A DNA stretch of 64,000 nt, taken from Corynebacterium alimapuense. Lineage in GTDB: Bacteria; Actinomycetota; Actinomycetes; Mycobacteriales; Mycobacteriaceae. Under the pieces are notes generated by a model. It ran no database searches. It saw nothing but the letters and a program-made list of their open reading frames with translations, and was not told the origin of the DNA. Made by a program: the position numbers and the translations under genes. Numbering within the stretch: the first letter of the stretch is position 1; each line of letters opens with the position of its first letter. This document shows, piece after piece, positions 35,896-44,279 of this stretch. The stretch lies in NCBI RefSeq assembly GCF_003716585.1, contig NZ_PTJO01000005.1, positions 248,001-312,000 on the forward strand, in the 5' to 3' direction.

Positions 35896-36357
35896 ATGAG
35901 ACGCCGAATCATGTTTGCCCCGACAATTCTGCTGGCAGCAGCGCTTCTCGCTTCATGCGCCGGCAGCTCCGAGACCGAACAATCCCCGGCCACCGCCGAG
36001 TCGAGCAGCAGCACTGGCTCTGCCGATGACGCATCTCAAAGTGCCGATTCTCAAGAGTTTCCCGACGTCATTGATGCCGTTCTCAGCGCCAACGGCGATG
36101 AATTCACGGTTGCGGTAACAATCTCGTCCCCGTACGACAGTGCAGAACGCTATGCAGATGGCTGGCGGGTACTCACTACTGACGGTGACGTGCTCGCAGA
36201 GCATCAGCTTGGACACGACCATGCCAACGAGCAACCCTTCACACGTACCAGCAGTGCGTTCGCTATCCCTGATGATGTTATGGAAGTCATCGTCGAAGGA
36301 CGCGACCAAGAATATGGATACGGTGGCGCGACAGTCACGGTCGAGGTTCCGCGTTAG
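35896..36357 (+). CDS. Putative lipoprotein of unknown function
   Basis: 153 residues. Signal peptide MRRRIMFAPTILLAAALLAS with lipobox Cys21 (LLASC), then a Ser/Glu/Thr-rich linker to about residue 55 and a small beta-rich domain (DEFTVAVTISSPYDSAERYADGWRVLTTDGDV, VIVEGRDQEYGYGGATVTVEVPR). The domain architecture (pairs of strands, DGWRVLTTDG, HDHANEQPFTRT) looks like an immunoglobulin-like or FixH/YtkA-type extracytoplasmic fold, but I do not name a family. Anchored to the outer face of the cytoplasmic membrane. Monocistronic; the next gene converges. Confidence 0.75.
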   Translation: MRRRIMFAPTILLAAALLASCAGSSETEQSPATAESSSSTGSADDASQSADSQEFPDVIDAVLSANGDEFTVAVTISSPYDSAERYADGWRVLTTDGDVLAEHQLGHDHANEQPFTRTSSAFAIPDDVMEVIVEGRDQEYGYGGATVTVEVPR

Positions 36358-36448
36358 ACAGATGACGGCAGTAGAGGGCCAGACGGACACGGCGTAGACA
36401 GTTCAGCGCCCAGATCCCACCCTCCTGCCTATTTGCCTACTTCACGCC

Positions 36449-37069
36449 TCAGAGGAACTCGAATTGGACTTCCACTTGGTCATCGATGCTGTGGATGATG
36501 CCCAGGTAGAAAGCCCGAGCCTGGTCTTCGAGGAGATCACGGTTGTCATTAATCTGCTCTGCTTTAGTCTCCGCATTGAGGATACTGGTGATCGTTCGAG
36601 CAGTATCGATTTCCGGTGTGGCCCAGCTGAGTGCGCCATTATTCTCGATCGCAGTTTTGAATTGCTCACTGTCATGGCCGATAAAAATGAATTTCGGCAC
36701 AACAATCAAATATTGGTTATCGTCGGTCTCCGTGACGGTCACCTCGCTGCCTTCGATACCGAATTTAGCGCGGTAGCTGTACTGCAGAAATTGCGTACGC
36801 TCAGAGCCGATCAGAGTCCGTCCCAAGAAACTGCGGTTCACGCGCTCTTCGGACAAGCCTTGGACGTTCGTACTCAGCAGTACAAGCTGCTCTTGACGTT
36901 CGATGGCGGTGATAATCTTCTCGTCATTCGAGACAACCTCCACCTCAACCAGATCGTCAAGAATCGGCGTATTTTTCAAAGCCCACGCGCTACCACCGAA
37001 GAATGCGCCCGCCCCCACGACCGCCATCAACACAATAGCCACCGATATCAACGAGATCCATTTTTTCAT
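36449..37069 (-). CDS. Membrane-anchored protein of unknown function (possibly DUF4230)
   Basis: 206 residues. One N-terminal membrane helix (WISLISVAIVLMAVVGAGAFFGG, residues 4-26), with the rest extracytoplasmic. The body has LVEVEVVSNDEKIITAIERQEQLVLLST, RTQFLQYSYRAKFGIEGSEVTV, and LIVVPKFIFIGHDSEQFKTAIENNG, an arrangement that reminds me of DUF4230 proteins, though I cannot confirm it. GAGGAAAAG precedes the ATG. No operon partner: the lipoprotein gene converges and the next gene upstream is 168 bp away. Function unknown. Confidence 0.75.
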   Translation of the reverse strand: MKKWISLISVAIVLMAVVGAGAFFGGSAWALKNTPILDDLVEVEVVSNDEKIITAIERQEQLVLLSTNVQGLSEERVNRSFLGRTLIGSERTQFLQYSYRAKFGIEGSEVTVTETDDNQYLIVVPKFIFIGHDSEQFKTAIENNGALSWATPEIDTARTITSILNAETKAEQINDNRDLLEDQARAFYLGIIHSIDDQVEVQFEFL

Positions 37070-37237
37070 TAACTTTTCCTCATTTATGTCGGCAGGCTCA
37101 GACTTGGACTGTCAGGACAACTTCAATGACAACCTGAGAAGTATTACACGAAACTAAGTGCCCAACCCTGAACGTGGGTGTGCCGTCACTTCGGTCCGAC
37201 AACCGAACAATCGAGGAAACTACCAGTGCACTACCGG

Positions 37238-38566
37238 TTAGACCCCCAAAGCCGAGCAGTCACCAGGAACTCCAACCGCATCCCTAGCCTGAGAATAGAG
37301 CTTCAGCATGAGGGCATCGAGCCAACCACCGACGTTGGCTCGGGCTTCCTGAGTATCTGGGTAACGACAGCGCAGATGCAGGCCCGAGTCATCCAGCATG
37401 AACCACAGCATGACCCCGTCGGGGTTGATGCCGGCTCCGACATACTGCGCTTGCAGGCTAGCGGTATCCACCTGCACCGGCAGCCTGCGCAGATCAAGCC
37501 AAGAGATGGCAAACGTCCCTGGGGCTTCCGGCATGACACCACTAGGCCCGAGCACCTCCCGCAACGGCCAAGATCCAAGCCAGACTGCCTCTTTGATTGC
37601 TACCGCACAGGCCTTCGGGTCCGGATCGGCTGATTCCAGCACGGAGTTAGTAATGAACCATCCAACTGAGTCATACCAATTCTTCTCATAGCGACTATGC
37701 ACCGGGAACACTGCTCGGAGAGGCATGTCCGCTAGGTCTCTGGTCACTTCGGTCATCGCGGATACCACTGCCGACAGCGTGGAAACCCCGTTAGCCTTTG
37801 CCCGGGCAGAGAAGGCAGCACTGTCAGTAATGCCCAACACGTCCCGAACTTCCACCCGCTCAGCATGCGGAACCGGCGCCCCCAGCGGCAGCGGGAATCT
37901 TGGCATAACCCCGCCGCTGGAGGCAAGGATGTCAGCCCAGCGTTTATGCACCCCACCTGGAGCAGGCGAGCGCTCATCCAAGGCACGGGTGTGGTCAGCG
38001 AAGTCTGCCGCATCCATCAGCTGCGGGGTTACTCCACCATCCGAGACACCCAGCGCCACTAAGAGATCTCGGAGCATGACCAACATTGACCACATATCGG
38101 TGTGGGAGTGATCCGCTGCAATGATCACCGTGGGACGAAGCACCGTTTCCAAGACACATAACCGATGAGAGGGAGAATTATAGGGAGAGCAAGCCTGATC
38201 AAGCACTTTGCGCAGAGCATCATTTACCAATTGTCCGGTAGCAATGGGATGATCCACCCAACCTCCGGGAGAAATCTTTACTTCCTCCAAGATCGGCTCT
38301 CCGTCTGCGCCAGGGGAAAATACTGAACGAAGTGTTCCGTGTCGGTTAATGACTTCCAGCCAGGCAGCAGCCAGAAGCTCAGAGTCAACGGGCTTAGACA
38401 ACGTAAAGCAAAGGGCCATCCAAGACCCTGGTCGGTCACCTTCTTTGACATGCCTTCGCTGGTCAAAGGAGATGGGTAGGTGGACTCCGGTGGGCTCGAC
38501 CGCGACATCGTATCCCCGCAGTCGCCCAAAGGGCAGATTCAGGTGCGCAACATGGGTCAGTCTCAT
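37238..38566 (-). CDS. Condensation-domain (CoA-dependent acyltransferase fold) protein
   Basis: 442-residue soluble protein with the fold of NRPS condensation domains and Pap-type acyltransferases. The catalytic HHxxxDG motif appears near residue 150 as DHSHTDMWS, keeping the second His and the Asp but with Asp-His replacing His-His at the first position and Trp in place of Gly. The N-terminal part PISFDQRRHVKEGDRPGSWMA and the structural WLEVINRHGTLRSVF are typical. A stand-alone protein suggests acyl transfer in lipid assembly, as with mycobacterial PapA enzymes that decorate trehalose or phthiocerol lipids; no synthase is nearby. TAGAAT ends 7 nt before the ATG, indicating a leaderless mRNA. 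Divergent from an alpha/beta hydrolase. Confidence 0.8.
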   Translation of the reverse strand: MRLTHVAHLNLPFGRLRGYDVAVEPTGVHLPISFDQRRHVKEGDRPGSWMALCFTLSKPVDSELLAAAWLEVINRHGTLRSVFSPGADGEPILEEVKISPGGWVDHPIATGQLVNDALRKVLDQACSPYNSPSHRLCVLETVLRPTVIIAADHSHTDMWSMLVMLRDLLVALGVSDGGVTPQLMDAADFADHTRALDERSPAPGGVHKRWADILASSGGVMPRFPLPLGAPVPHAERVEVRDVLGITDSAAFSARAKANGVSTLSAVVSAMTEVTRDLADMPLRAVFPVHSRYEKNWYDSVGWFITNSVLESADPDPKACAVAIKEAVWLGSWPLREVLGPSGVMPEAPGTFAISWLDLRRLPVQVDTASLQAQYVGAGINPDGVMLWFMLDDSGLHLRCRYPDTQEARANVGGWLDALMLKLYSQARDAVGVPGDCSALGV

Positions 38567-38573
38567 GTCCGAT

Positions 38574-38588
38574 ATTCTATAGTATGAT
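38574..38588. promoter_or_regulatory. Overlapping divergent -10 elements between the acyltransferase and hydrolase genes
   Basis: Minus strand: TAGAAT (38579-38574), a near-consensus -10, 7 nt before the ATG at 38566. Plus strand: TATAGT (38578-38583) or TATGAT (38583-38588), about 40 nt before the ATG at 38624, which has its own GAGGTG site. The two promoters share bases, so polymerase binding should be mutually exclusive. Confidence 0.55.
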
Positions 38589-38623
38589 AGGTATTTCCGC
38601 GAGAAAAATTATGAGGTGCAGCA

Positions 38624-39400
38624 ATGACTACTTTCCAGGTTCCAGGTGCTCAGATCGCTTTGGAATATAGTGATGAGCAGGGCCATCCAGTAGTTCAGCT
38701 GCACGGACTAACCTCCAGTCGGGCACGTGATCGCCAGCTAGATCTCGACTTGGGCCGTGGCCTCCACGGGACCAGACTGCTGCGCTACGATGCCCGCGGC
38801 CACGGACAGTCCACTGGCCGTACCGTGGCAGAAGACTACCGCTGGGAGAACCTGGCACATGATCTTCTCCTGCTGCTCGACGAATGGTTCCCCGGCGAGC
38901 AAGTCCACGGAGTAGGCCCGTCAATGGGCTGTGGCACACTCCTACACGCTGCATGTCTAGAGCCGGACCGATTCAGCGGCCTGACGTTGATGCTCCCAGC
39001 TACTGCGTGGGAGACCAGAGTGGCCAAGTCAGTGAACTATCTGGCCGCTGCGGATCTCATCGAGCAACAAGGTGTCGGCGCTTTTCTTAAGTCGGATAAG
39101 GATCTGCCCACTCCCCCAGCCACCGCGGGCACGCCTGACACCCTCCCCGATGTCTCTGCCGAGTTGCTGCCCTGGGCATTCCGAGGCGCGGCACTCAGTG
39201 ACCTTCCTGCCCCTGAACTTCTGCGCAAGCTCGATATTCCCACCACTATCTTGGCGTGGATCGATGATCCCGCTCATCCGATCTCCACTGCACAGGCGCT
39301 AGTGGAATATCTACCGCATGCCACCCTCCAAGTGGCCAGCACTCGCACAGAAGTCAAGCGGTGGCCGCTTACCTTGGCAAAAGACGTTGCCAGAGATTAA
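38624..39400 (+). CDS. Alpha/beta-fold hydrolase
   Basis: 258 residues with the alpha/beta hydrolase core: VVQLHGLTSSRARD (oxyanion region) near residue 23, RYDARGHGQSTG near 50, and the nucleophile elbow GVGPSMGCGT near 94 with Ser in PSMGC. The acid and base are less clear: WIDDPAHPIS near 215 holds an Asp-Pro-x-His motif, and no His follows in the last 35 residues, so the usual C-terminal catalytic His may be displaced or absent. Substrate unknown; the divergent condensation-domain gene suggests a shared acyl or ester metabolism. GAGGTG lies 6 nt before the ATG. Confidence 0.88.
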   Translation: MTTFQVPGAQIALEYSDEQGHPVVQLHGLTSSRARDRQLDLDLGRGLHGTRLLRYDARGHGQSTGRTVAEDYRWENLAHDLLLLLDEWFPGEQVHGVGPSMGCGTLLHAACLEPDRFSGLTLMLPATAWETRVAKSVNYLAAADLIEQQGVGAFLKSDKDLPTPPATAGTPDTLPDVSAELLPWAFRGAALSDLPAPELLRKLDIPTTILAWIDDPAHPISTAQALVEYLPHATLQVASTRTEVKRWPLTLAKDVARD

Positions 39401-39412
39401 ATATCCTTAGAC

Positions 39413-39458
39413 GACGCCGCTCCCGAATCAGCCTAGGTCAAGGCTCGGGAGCAGCGTC
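39413..39458 (+). terminator. Hairpin after the alpha/beta hydrolase gene
   Basis: 14-bp stem with one mismatch (39413-39426 with 39445-39458, 18-nt loop), 12 nt after the stop. It may serve both this gene and the converging ychF gene, whose stop is 127 bp away. The space between contains a C8 run but no gene. Confidence 0.65.
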
Positions 39459-39584
39459 CATTCGGATACAAAGGAACTAAAAGCTCACTCGTTGCAGGTG
39501 AAGTTCCCCCAAGCTGCGAGCGGTACCCCCCCCCGTCTTCATATACCCAATTCCCCCTGCCTAAAACGCAGAGTGCCACGGGCA

Positions 39585-40670
39585 CTAGACGTTGAACTTG
39601 AAGTCCACCACGTCGCCATCAACCATGACGTAGTCCTTGCCCTCTTGACGGACCTTGCCCTGGGACTTCGCCTCACTCATCGAACCGGCAGCATCCAGAT
39701 CATCAAAGGAGACAATCTCGGCCTTAATAAAGCCACGCTCGAAGTCGGTGTGAATGACACCGGCAGCCTGCGGAGCAGTGGCACCCTGCGGAATGGTCCA
39801 CGCACGAGACTCCTTAGGACCTGCAGTCAGGTAAGTCTGTAGACCAAGGGTGGCAAAACCAGCCTTCGCCAAAGAATGCAGACCCGGCTCATGCTGGCCG
39901 ACCGACTCCAACAATTCAGCAGCTTCATCTGCTTCTAGTTCAAGCAACTCGGTCTCGGTCTTGGCATCTAAGAACACGCAATCCGCCGGGGCGACTAGTG
40001 CGCGCAGCTCATCCTTCTTGGCCTCGTCAGTTAGTACTTCCTCATCGGCGTTAAAGACGTAGAGGAACGGCTTGGCCGTCATCAGGTGCAACTCACGCAG
40101 GACAGCTAGATCAATCTCGCCGCTCTTGGCCGCAGAGAACAACGTGCGGTCGTCTTCCAGCACAACCAGTGCCTTCTTAACTTCAGCGACCGTCTCAGCC
40201 AAGGATTTATCCTTGCGAGCATCCTTTTCCAGACGCGGCAGGGCTTTTTCAATGGTCTGAAGGTCGGCCAGGATCAGCTCGGTGTTAATCACCGAGATAT
40301 CGGTAGAGGGTTCAACCCGCCCATCGACGTGGATGACGTTCTCATCAGAGAAGGCACGCACGACCTGACAGATTGCCTCTGCCTGACGGATATTGGCAAG
40401 GAAGGCATTGCCCATACCTTCACCTTCTGAAGCTCCCTTAACGATGCCGGCGATGTCGACGAAGGACACCGTGGCCGGAAGGATGCGCTGGGAGCCGAAG
40501 ATCTCCGCAAGGCGACCCAGACGGGCATCGGGAAGCTCGACCAAACCAACGTTGGGCTCAATAGTTGCGAACGGATAGTTCGCAGCAAGCACATCGTTGC
40601 GGGTCAGGGCGTTGAACAGGGTGGACTTGCCAACATTGGGCAGACCGACGATTCCAAGAGTAAGGCTCAC
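39585..40670 (-). CDS. ychF: YchF, Obg-family ATPase
   Basis: 361-residue cytosolic P-loop protein that binds ATP in preference to GTP and associates with ribosomes and the proteasome or stress pathways in other bacteria. G1 GLPNVGKSTLFNALT is at residues 8-22; G3 FVDIAGIVKGASEGEGMGNAFLANI near 71; and the G4 position reads VFNADEE (NxxE type), which explains ATP preference. The C-terminal TGS domain ends KEDYVMVDGDVVDFKFNV in substance. Housekeeping gene. In M. tuberculosis the homologue also lies near lytB2 and the DUF6542 gene. Confidence 0.97.
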   Translation of the reverse strand: MSLTLGIVGLPNVGKSTLFNALTRNDVLAANYPFATIEPNVGLVELPDARLGRLAEIFGSQRILPATVSFVDIAGIVKGASEGEGMGNAFLANIRQAEAICQVVRAFSDENVIHVDGRVEPSTDISVINTELILADLQTIEKALPRLEKDARKDKSLAETVAEVKKALVVLEDDRTLFSAAKSGEIDLAVLRELHLMTAKPFLYVFNADEEVLTDEAKKDELRALVAPADCVFLDAKTETELLELEADEAAELLESVGQHEPGLHSLAKAGFATLGLQTYLTAGPKESRAWTIPQGATAPQAAGVIHTDFERGFIKAEIVSFDDLDAAGSMSEAKSQGKVRQEGKDYVMVDGDVVDFKFNV

Positions 40671-40874
40671 GGCCGTTTATTCTATCAGCCCGCCATGACC
40701 TAAAGCACTCATGCTTCTGTGGATCGTCTGGCAGTTATAGGGGTATGATTTTCAAACCACCGACAGGTATAGCCCAGATTTGGCTATCACCCCGTGGCGT
40801 TGTCATCATTTTGACAATAGATAACTGAAGTACTCCTTCAAGGACAGCTCCTCAAACCAGACAGGTTGATTCTC

Positions 40875-42521
40875 ATGTCTACTAAAACTCCCCAGTCCGG
40901 GCAGGGCCAGCGACGTGAGGTGTTTTCCTCTCGCTGGGTCTTTTTGCTCGCCGCAGTCGGCTCGGCCGTCGGCCTCGGCAACATCTGGCGGTTCCCCTAT
41001 GTCGCTTATGAAAATGGCGGCGGCGCCTTCCTCATTCCTTACCTCATCGCATTGCTCACGGCGGGTATCCCGCTGCTGTTTTTGGACTATGCGCTGGGAC
41101 ACCGTTACCGCGGTTCCGCTCCCTTGGTTTTCCGCCGGATCAAAAGCTGGGCTGAGCCAGTCGGTTGGGTCCAGGTCGGTATCGCCTTTTTCATCACGAT
41201 TTACTACGCCGCGATCATCGCTTGGTCTGGTCTCTATGCCGTGAAATCCCTCAATAAGGCTTGGGGCAGCGATCCCGATACCTACTTCTTCTCTGATTTC
41301 CTGCAGTTCGATGCCACCTCGACCTTCTCCACGAGCTTCGTCCCACAGATCGCTCTGGCGCTTGCCATCGTGTGGATCGCAGCAATCGTCGTCCTAGCCA
41401 TGGGCGTGGACCGCGGCATCGGCCGAGTGGCCAAGCTCTTCGTCCCGTTGCTTACGGTGCTGTTCATCATTGTTGTCATCCAGGCGCTCCTGCTGCCGGG
41501 AGCTTCTACCGGCCTCAATGCACTGTTTACTCCGGAATGGTCGGCGCTGACTGACGCAGGTGTCTGGATCGCCGCCTACGGACAGATTTTCTTCTCCCTG
41601 TCCATCAGCTTCGGCATCATGCTCACCTATTCTTCTTATCTGCGCCCGCGCTCCAACCTCACCGGCACCGGCCTGACAACAGCCTTTGCCAACTCTTCTT
41701 TCGAGGTCTTGGCTGGTCTTGGTGTGTTCGCTGCTCTCGGCTTCATGGCCGTCCAGCAGTCGGTACCAGTCGACGAGGTCGCTACCTCCGGCATCGGCCT
41801 AGCCTTCGTGGCCTTCCCCGCGATCATCAACGAGATGGCTTTCGGCCCGATCTTCGGCTTCCTTTTCTTCAGCTCCTTGACCATCGCAGGCTTTACCTCG
41901 CTGTTCTCACTGCTGGAGGTCGTGGTCTCTGCGGTTCGCGAGAAGCTCGACCTGCCACGCAAGAACGTCGCCATTGGCGTCGGCGTGGTCATGGCGTTGC
42001 TGTCGTTGGGACTGTTTTCCACGACTTCCGGGCTAATGGCCTTGGACATCATGGATAAGTTCACCAACAACATCGGTATTGTCGCCATCGCTTTGATCGC
42101 CGTCATCGTCTTGGACTGGATCTTGCGCCGGATTGACGAGTTCTCCTCGCACCTCAACGCCGTTTCTTCCTTCCGAGTAGGCACCATTTGGCGCATTAGC
42201 GTGGTTAACGTCACCAGCTTGGTGCTTGGTTTCACACTGATTCAAGAACTCATCAGCTTGGTCCAAGAGCCTTATGGTGGATACACCACCACCCAGATTG
42301 CGCTCTATGGCTGGGGAGTCCTCGCCTTCATCGTCCTGGCAGCCCTTGGCCTGTCGCTGATGCCTTGGCGTGGAAAGCTCCCGCTAGACGGACCTCCTGG
42401 CTCTGACTTCGGCGTCGATCCCTACCTAAGCCGTACGTTGCGCGAACCTCGCAGGTTCGCCGACCAGCCGGTCGCAGCAGCACCCGCAGTCGACACTAAG
42501 AAGAATGGAGAAAGCGCATGA
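40875..42521 (+). CDS. metP: MetP, sodium-dependent methionine/alanine importer (NSS family)
   Basis: 548-residue secondary transporter of the neurotransmitter:sodium symporter family. The helix 1 signature is AAVGSAVGLGNIWRFPYVAYENGGGAFLIPY (broken unwound helix binding Na+ and substrate), with helix 3 IYYAAIIAWSGLYAV and helix 6 GQIFFSLSISFGIMLTYSSY. In C. glutamicum the NSS transporter MetP works with a tiny partner, MetS, in methionine and alanine uptake, and a metS-like gene directly overlaps the stop here. I use the ATG at 40875 (MSTKTPQSGQGQ); a TTG three codons earlier is unlikely. Membrane-bound; sodium-coupled. Confidence 0.92.
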   Translation: MSTKTPQSGQGQRREVFSSRWVFLLAAVGSAVGLGNIWRFPYVAYENGGGAFLIPYLIALLTAGIPLLFLDYALGHRYRGSAPLVFRRIKSWAEPVGWVQVGIAFFITIYYAAIIAWSGLYAVKSLNKAWGSDPDTYFFSDFLQFDATSTFSTSFVPQIALALAIVWIAAIVVLAMGVDRGIGRVAKLFVPLLTVLFIIVVIQALLLPGASTGLNALFTPEWSALTDAGVWIAAYGQIFFSLSISFGIMLTYSSYLRPRSNLTGTGLTTAFANSSFEVLAGLGVFAALGFMAVQQSVPVDEVATSGIGLAFVAFPAIINEMAFGPIFGFLFFSSLTIAGFTSLFSLLEVVVSAVREKLDLPRKNVAIGVGVVMALLSLGLFSTTSGLMALDIMDKFTNNIGIVAIALIAVIVLDWILRRIDEFSSHLNAVSSFRVGTIWRISVVNVTSLVLGFTLIQELISLVQEPYGGYTTTQIALYGWGVLAFIVLAALGLSLMPWRGKLPLDGPPGSDFGVDPYLSRTLREPRRFADQPVAAAPAVDTKKNGESA

Positions 42522-42685
42522 GTGGCATCGCAATCATGATGATGGTCCTGTTCATGGTGGTCATCTGGGGAGGGCTGCTAATCAGCGCCCTGCACCTTCG
42601 AAAGAACCCCGATGAGCGCTCTGGCGAGCTGGGAACTTCCGTCTACGCCAGCGACGATCTGCTCACTGAGCAGGAAAGCGCTTAA
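42518..42685 (+). CDS. metS: MetS, small subunit of the methionine/alanine importer
   Basis: 55 residues, starting at the ATG that overlaps the metP stop (ATGA). A single membrane helix (residues about 3-25, IAIMMMVLFMVVIWGGLLISAL) is followed by a short cytosolic tail, HLRKNPDERSGELG, with the charged motif common to this small-subunit family. In C. glutamicum MetS is needed for full MetP activity. Translational coupling and the shared terminator place both in one operon. Confidence 0.9.
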   Translation: MSGIAIMMMVLFMVVIWGGLLISALHLRKNPDERSGELGTSVYASDDLLTEQESA

Positions 42686-42702
42686 GACTCTGTTAATACC
42701 TT

Positions 42703-42735
42703 GCAAGGCACTCGGGATTTTTCCGAGTGCCTTGC
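42703..42735 (+). terminator. Terminator of metP-metS
   Basis: Perfect 13-bp stem (42703-42715 with 42723-42735) with a T-rich 7-nt loop, 17 nt after the metS stop. The 3' U tract is weak. Confidence 0.8.
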
Positions 42736-42769
42736 CCCGTTTACGACTGCTTAAGGCAAGATAGGTCCC

Positions 42770-44218
42770 ATGAATGAGCACCAGGGCGACACAGCGCCCT
42801 CCGCCTCTCCCACCGAGGCTAGTGGGCTTAATCAGCCACCAACCCAGGTTCCAGAGCACGCTGAGCCTCTAGATCAAATCGACCGCTCCATTGTTATGGC
42901 AGAGTCCATCAAGACTTTCGCTATGTGGGCGCTACGGTTGTTGGTCATCGCAGCCTTTGTGTACATGACCTGGCAGCTGCTCAAGCAGGTGGGACAAGGT
43001 GTCCTGCCGATCGCTTTCGCCATCATCGTATGTACCGTTCTAGCGCCGCCCACCTCATGGATGCGCCACAAGGGTTTACCCAATGCCTTGGCTGCATTGA
43101 TCTCAATCCTGGGATTCTTCGGCGCTTTCGGCACCTTGATCTGGTTAATCGCTCCAAATATCGCCAGCCAGTCCCAGGTTCTCTACTTGCAGGCTTTCGA
43201 AGGCGTGCAGCATATGCGTCTGTGGGCGCAAGGCCCGCCGCTGAATTTGGAGAGCCAGACGCTCGATAACATGCTCAATGAGTTTGCTACTTGGCTGCAA
43301 AATCAAGCCGGAGCCATCGCTGGTGGGATCGTCTCCGGTGTCAGTACCGCGACTTCCTTCGTGATCACACTCTCGATCATCTTGGTCCTGACCTTTTTCT
43401 TCCTCAAAGACGGTCACCGCTTCCTCCCCTGGGGCCGCAAAGTGGCGGGCCGGCGCTTGGGTTGGCACATGACCGAGAGCCTGACCCGAGGTTGGAATAC
43501 CCTCGGTGGCTATATCCGCGCCCAGGCGTTGGTCTCGCTTATCGACGCCTTCTTCATCACCGCCGGTCTACTCATCCTCGATGTCCCCATCGCACTGGCA
43601 CTTGGTGTGATTACGTTCATGGCAGGATTTATTCCCTATGTCGGAGCTATCGTCGCCGGTGCGCTCTCGGTGCTGGTCGCGCTAGTTTCACTCGGGTTCA
43701 CCGAGGCAATGATCGTGCTAGCTATTGTGCTTGCGGTCCAGCAGCTAGAGGGCAACGTCCTCTCCCCTTGGTTGCAGTCGAAAGCCATGAGCTTGCACCC
43801 AGTCATCATCTTGGTATCGGTGATCATCGGTGGCGGTCTATTCGGCCTGGTTGGTTCCTTCCTCGCGGTTCCGGTTGCTGCAATGATTGCCATCGGACTG
43901 CGTTATCTCCTGGATATGACTTCGCTACGCGCCGGGGAGAAGTTGGCCTCGGAGATAGAATTCGTCACTCCTGAGGGCAAGATGATCGGCAAAATCGCTG
44001 AGGACGAGGGACGCCTATTGCGAGAACAGTGGCGTAATTCTGTGGTCTATGTTGAAGACCCCGATGAACAAGATCTCGAGGACAAAACCCCTGACAACAA
44101 GAAACACGATACTGATGACTCAGACAAGGAAGCTCCGCCACAAGCCTCCCGGGCTAAAACCCGAGGTTGGAATAACCCGAACTTCGAGCAGCTATTGACT
44201 CGTTTCGGCCGCCGTTAG
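42770..44218 (+). CDS. AI-2E family transporter (PerM/YdiK-like)
   Basis: 482-residue membrane protein. Hydrophobic helices begin near residue 48 (ALRLLVIAAFVYMTWQLL), and the conserved C-terminal part contains GGYIRAQALVSLIDAFFITAGLL, GFIPYVGAIVAGALSVLVALV and QQLEGNVLSPWLQSKAMSLHPV, the family signature. Both ends are charged and cytosolic; the C-terminal tail (about 75 residues) is rich in Asp, Glu and Lys. Despite the name, most members are not proven AI-2 exporters; some act as Na+/H+ antiporters. CAAGAT lies 7 nt before the ATG, a possible leaderless promoter. Confidence 0.92.
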   Translation: MNEHQGDTAPSASPTEASGLNQPPTQVPEHAEPLDQIDRSIVMAESIKTFAMWALRLLVIAAFVYMTWQLLKQVGQGVLPIAFAIIVCTVLAPPTSWMRHKGLPNALAALISILGFFGAFGTLIWLIAPNIASQSQVLYLQAFEGVQHMRLWAQGPPLNLESQTLDNMLNEFATWLQNQAGAIAGGIVSGVSTATSFVITLSIILVLTFFFLKDGHRFLPWGRKVAGRRLGWHMTESLTRGWNTLGGYIRAQALVSLIDAFFITAGLLILDVPIALALGVITFMAGFIPYVGAIVAGALSVLVALVSLGFTEAMIVLAIVLAVQQLEGNVLSPWLQSKAMSLHPVIILVSVIIGGGLFGLVGSFLAVPVAAMIAIGLRYLLDMTSLRAGEKLASEIEFVTPEGKMIGKIAEDEGRLLREQWRNSVVYVEDPDEQDLEDKTPDNKKHDTDDSDKEAPPQASRAKTRGWNNPNFEQLLTRFGRR

Positions 44219-44265
44219 AACGGCTCTCGCATTACCGCGAGCTTCAGCGTTGCATCTGCCCCGAC

Positions 44266-44271
44266 TAAGAT
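44266..44271 (+). promoter_or_regulatory. -10 element TAAGAT, leaderless start of the DUF6542 gene
   Basis: TAAGAT ends 8 nt before the GTG at 44280 and no ribosome-binding site is present. Confidence 0.5.
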
Positions 44272-44279
44272 AGGTACTC

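Noticed and set aside
39527..39534. C8 homopolymer between the hydrolase and ychF genes
   Set aside because: Intergenic, so not a phase-variation switch of a coding region; may be a simple polymerase-slippage tract.
41636..42235. 199-codon minus-strand frame inside metP
   Set aside because: Low-complexity Thr/Lys/Ala text typical of the antisense of a membrane protein.
43291..43974. 227-codon frame overlapping the AI-2E gene in another frame
   Set aside because: Arg/Pro/His-rich shadow; the AI-2E family signature is in the other frame.
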